Source: Azolla caroliniana (lineage: Eukaryota; Polypodiophyta). From it: 64,000 bases of DNA. The first letter of the stretch is position 1; every line of letters begins with the position of its first letter. This document shows positions 59,801-64,000 of this stretch, in pieces. Location of the stretch: the NCBI GenBank assembly GCA_043228905.1, contig JBHGNT010000014.1:20956001-21020000 (forward strand), written 5' to 3'. The notes under the pieces are model-generated. The model had not been told where the DNA came from. It saw only the letters and a list, made by a program, of their open reading frames with translations, and did not search any database. The position numbers and the translations under genes were made by a program.

Positions 59801-62800
59801 AACATGCGAATCGAAGCTAACAACGCTAGCTATGATATGGAATTAAAAAATCAAGATTTTGAAACTCAGGTCGAGAGATATGACGAAATTACCAAATTTG
59901 AGGAGTGAGTTGGGAAGAGCTTGTAGGTAAATTAAAATGTTCATACCTGGCTCGTGTGATATCGGATTTTTGTGTTCAAACATGCGAATCGAAGCTAACA
60001 ACGCTAGCTACGATATGGAATTAAAAAATCAAGATTTTGAAACTCAGGTCAAGAGACATGACGAAATTACCAAACATGAGGAGGGAGTTCAGAGGAGCCC
60101 TTGAGTAAATTAAAATGTTCATACCTGGCTCGTGTGATATCGGATTTCTGTGTTGAAGCACGCGAATCGAAGCTAACAATGCTAGCTATGATATGGAATT
60201 AAAAAATCAAGATTTTGAAACTCAGGTCGAGAGATATGACGAAATTACCAAATTTGAGGAGTGAGTTGGGAAGAGCTTGTAGGTAAATTAAAATGTTCAT
60301 ACCTGGTTCGTGTGATATCGGATTTTTGTGTTGAAGCCTGCAAATCGAAGCTAACAATGCTAGCTATGATATGGAATTAAAAAATCAAGATTTTGAAACT
60401 CAGGTCGAGACACATGACGAAATTACCAAATTTGAGGAGTGAGTTGGGAAGAGCTAGTTGGTAAATTAAAATGTTCATACCTGGCTCGTGTGATATCGGA
60501 TTTTTGTGTTCAAACATGCGAATCGAAGCTAACAATGCTAGCTATGATATGGAATTAAAAAATCAAGATTTTGAAACTCAGGTCCAGAGACATGACGAAA
60601 TTACCAAATTTGAGGAGTGAGTTGGGAAGAGCTTGTAGGTAAATTAAAATGTTCATACCTGGCTCGTGTGATATCGGATTTTTGTATTCAAACATGCGAA
60701 TCGAAGCTAACAAGGCTAGCTATGATATGGAATTAAAAAATCAAGATTTTGAAACTCAGGTCGAGAGACATGACGAAATTACCAAATTTGAGGAGTGAGT
60801 TGGGAAGAGCTAGTTGGTAAATTAAAATGTTCATACCTGGCTCGTGTGATATCGGATTTTTGTGTTCAAACATGCGAATCGAAGCTAGCAATGCTAGCTA
60901 TGATATGGAATTAAAAAATCAAGATTTTGAAACTCAGGTCGAGAGACATGACGAAATTACCAATTTTGAGGAGTGAGTTGGGAAGAGCTAGTAGGTAAAT
61001 TAAAATGTTCATACCTGGCTCGTGTGATATCGGATTTTTGTGTTCAAACATGCGATTCGAAGCTAACAACACTAGCTATGATATGGAATTAAAAAATCAA
61101 GATTTTGAAACTCAGGTCGAGAGACATGACGAAATTACCAAATTTGAGGAATGAGTTGGGAAGAGCTAGTAGGTAAATTAAAATGTTCATACCTGGCTCG
61201 TGTGATATCGGATTTTTGTGTACAAACATGCGAATCGAAGCTAACAACGCTAGCTATGATATGGAATTAAAAAATCAAGATTTTGAAACTCAGGTCGAGA
61301 GACATGACGAAACTACCAAACATGAGGAGGGAGTTCAGAGGAGCCCTTGAGTAAATTAAAATGTTCATACCTGGCTCGTGTGATATCGGATTTTTGTGTT
61401 CAAACATGCGTATCGAAGCTAACAACGCTAGCTATGATATGGAATTAAAAAATCAAGATTTTGAAACTCAGGTCGAGAGACATGACGAAATTACCAAATT
61501 TGAGGAGTGAGTTGGGAAGAGCTCGTTGATAAATTAAAATGTTCATACCTGGCTCGTGTGATATCGGATTTTTGTGTTCAAACATGCGAATCGAAGCTAA
61601 CAATGCTAGCTATGATATGGAATTAAAAAATCAAGATTTTGAAACTCAGGTCAAGAGACATGACGAAATTACCAAACATGAGGAGGGAGTTCAGAGGAGC
61701 CCTTGAGTAAATTAAAATGTTCATACCTGGCTCGTGTGATATCGGATTTCTGTGTTGAAGCACGCGAATCGAAGCTAACAACGCTAGCTATGATATGGAA
61801 TTAAAAAATCAAGATTTTGAAACTCAGGTTGAGAGACATGATGGAATTAAAAAATTTGAGGAGTGAGTTGGGAAGAGCTAGTTGGTAAATTAAAATGTTC
61901 ATACCTGGCTCGTGTGATATCGGATTTTTGTGTTCAAACATGCGAATCGAAGCTAACAACGCTAGCTATGATATGGAATTAAAAAATCAAGATTTTGAAT
62001 CTTAGGTCGAGAGACATGACAAAATTACCAAATTTGAGGAATGAGTTGGGAAGAGCTAGTAGGTAAATTAAAATGTTCATATCTGGCTCGTATGATATCG
62101 GATTTTTGTGTTCAAACATGCGAATCGAAGCTAACAATGCTAGCTATGATATGGAATTAAAAAATCAAGATTTTGAAACTCAGGTCGAGAGACATGACGA
62201 AATTACCAAATTTGAGGAGTGAGTTGGGAAGAGCTCGTAGGTAAATTAAAATGTTCATACCTGGCTCGTGTGATATCGGATTTTTGTGTTCAAACATGCG
62301 AATCGAAGCTAACAATGCTAGCTATGATATGGAATTAAAAAATCAAGATTTTGAAACTCAGGTCGAAAGACATGACGAAATTACCAAACATGAGGAGGGA
62401 GTTAAGAGGAGCCCCTAAGTAAATTAAAATGTTCATACCTGGCTCGTGTGATATCGGATTTTTGTGTTCAAGCATGCGAATCGAAGCTAACAACGCTAGC
62501 TATGATATGGAATTAAAAAATCAAGATTTTGAAACTCAGGTCGAGAGATATGACGAAATTACCAAATTTGAGGAGTGAGTTGGGAAGAGCTTGTAGGTAA
62601 ATTAAAATGTTCATACCTGGCTCGTGTGATATCGGCTTTTTGTGTTGAAGCCTGCAAATCGAAGCTAACAACGCTAGCTATGATATGGAATTAAAAAATC
62701 AAGATTTTGAAACTCAGGTCGAGAGACATGACGAAATTACCAAATTTGAGGAATGAGTTGGGAAGAGCTAGTAGGTAAATTAAAATGTTCATACCTGGCT

Positions 62801-64000
62801 CGTGTGATATCGGATTTTTGTGTTCAAACATGCGAATCGAAGCTAACAATGCTAGCTATGATATGGAATTAAAAAATCAAGATTTTGAAACTCAGGTCGA
62901 GAGACATGACGAAATTACCAAACATGAGGAGGGAGTTCAGAGGAGCCCTTGAGTAAATTAAAATGTTCATACCTGGCTCGTGTGATATCGGATTTTTGTG
63001 TTCAAACATGCGAATCGAAGCTAACAACGCTAGCTATGATATGGAATTAAAAAATCAAGATTTTGAAACTCAGGTCGAGAGACATGACGAAATTACCAAA
63101 TTTGAGGAGTGAGTTGGGAAGAGCTCGTTGATAGATTAAAATGTTCATACCTGGCTCGTGTGATATCGGATTTTTGTGTTCAAACATGCGACTCGAAGCT
63201 AACAATGCTAGCTATGATATGGAATTAAAAAATCAAGATTTTGAAACTCAGGTCAAGAGACATGAAGAAATTACCAAACATGAGGAGGGAGTTCAGAGGA
63301 GCCCTTGAGTAAATTAAAATGTTCATACCTGGCTCGTGTGATATCGGATTTCTGTGTTGAAGCACGCGAATCGAAGCTAACAACGCTAGCTATGATATGG
63401 AATTACAAAATCAAGATTTTGAAACTCAGGTCGAGAGATATGACGAAATTACCAAATTTGAGGAGTGAGTTGGGAAGAGCTTGTAGGTAAATTAAAATGT
63501 TCATACCTGGCTCGTGTGATATCGGATTTTTGTGTTCAAACATGCGAATCGAAGCTAACAACGCTAGCTATGATATGGAATTAAAAAATCAAGATTTTGA
63601 AACTCAGGTCGAGAGATATGACGAAATTACCAAATTTGAGGAGTGAGTTGGGAAGAGCTTGTAGGTAAATTAAAATGTTCATACCTGGCTCGTGTGATAT
63701 CGGATTTTTGTGTTCAAACATGCGAATCGAAGCTAACAACGCTAGCTACGATATGGAATTAAAAAATCAAGATTTTGAAACTCAGGTCAAGAGACATGAC
63801 GAAATTACCAAACATGAGGAGGGAGTTCAGAGGAGCCCTTGAGTAAATTAAAATGTTCATACCTGGCTCGTGTGATATCGGATTTCTGTGTTGAAGCACG
63901 CGAATCGAAGCTAACAATGCTAGCTATGATATGGAATTAAAAAATCAAGATTTTGAAACTCAGGTCGAGAGATATGACGAAATTACCAAATTTGAGGAGT
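53880..64000 (+). repeat. Homogenised satellite block with 4-, 13- and 21-monomer spacings
   Basis: Nearly all monomers carry GATATGGAATTAAAAAATC and either GAGGAGTGAGTTGGGAAGAGC or ACCAAACATGAGGAGGGAG. Rare markers repeat at exact multiples of 178. CCTGGGGAGTG lies at 55071 and 55783 (4 units). TCGAAGTTAACAAC lies at 57073 and 59387, and GAAGCCTGCAAATC at 60333 and 62647 (13 units each). GAAGCACGCG lies at 59621, 60155, 61757, 63359 and 63893 (3, 9, 9 and 3 units; 21 units from first to fourth and from second to fifth). One 68-bp partial monomer sits near 59530-59597. Confidence 0.85.

Larger units (their letters stand above)
36749..64000 (+). repeat. 178-bp satellite array, right block (about 153 monomers, continues past window)
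   Basis: This is the same satellite in the same orientation as the left block, continuing the interrupted monomer. The period is 178 bp, verified on successive copies of CAAACATGCG (57061, 57239, 57417). No other transposon interrupts it. Variant composition changes near 50.5 kb, and the right part is much more uniform than the left. Confidence 0.97.

Noticed and set aside
46775-63490. Plus-strand ORFs of about 61-67 aa in the satellite
   Set aside because: Same reason as the minus-strand set: short open stretches within one monomer, present only where a local variant removes a stop.
6452-64000. CRISPR-like direct repeat array
   Set aside because: The repeats are contiguous 178-bp monomers without unique spacers in a eukaryotic context with introns and LTR elements, so this is satellite DNA.
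6452-64000. CENP-B box within the satellite
   Set aside because: TTCG-containing stretches on both strands (for example TTCGAAACTCAGG and TTCGAGACCCGG) do not fit the TTCGNNNNANNCGGG pattern.
6452-64000. Identity with the Arabidopsis 178-bp centromere satellite
   Set aside because: Only the length agrees. The landmark sequences here do not resemble the Arabidopsis repeat as I remember it.

Overview
The window looks like the edge of a large plant satellite array, probably pericentromeric or centromeric. About 6.4 kb of ordinary nuclear sequence at the left meets about 57 kb of head-to-tail 178-bp tandem repeats, which run off the right end. The land-plant inference rests on a small gene with GT-AG introns and a CT-rich leader, AAACCCTAA telo-boxes, plant-type microsatellites, a Ty3/gypsy integrase remnant, and a Ty1/copia element primed by initiator-Met tRNA. 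I cannot name the species. No bacterial genes, rRNA, tRNA or CRISPR arrays were seen.

Layout. 1-801: intergenic sequence and CT-rich leader. 802-2834: a four-exon plus-strand gene (all introns phase 0) encoding a hydrophilic 186-aa protein with repeated KPxRS(E/D) motifs. About 3323-4859: an AT-rich, non-autonomous element bounded by 29-bp terminal inverted repeats and holding microsatellites and a telo-box hairpin. About 5171-6451: decayed minus-strand retroelement coding sequence, including the end of a Ty3/gypsy integrase that is cut off at the satellite border. 6452-31286 and 36749-64000: one satellite array of roughly 290 monomers, all in one orientation. 31287-36743: a complete, very young Ty1/copia retrotransposon inserted in the array with a 5-bp target-site duplication and an uninterrupted 1,337-aa Gag-Pol reading frame on the minus strand.

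Array structure. The array is mosaic. Left and middle parts mix several monomer variants in irregular higher-order repeats: a 7-monomer unit of 1,245 bp, a 17-monomer unit of 3,025 bp present twice plus a partial third copy, and a 1,120-bp tandem duplication. From about 50.5 kb to the end a different variant dominates, with 13- and 21-monomer spacings. Many recurrent differences between monomers are C/T or G/A changes at CpG sites, as expected of a methylated array. Homogeneity increases to the right, so the array core probably lies beyond position 64000. The only certain genes are the 186-aa gene and the copia polyprotein; short antisense ORFs in the satellite follow from its sequence and are not proposed as genes.
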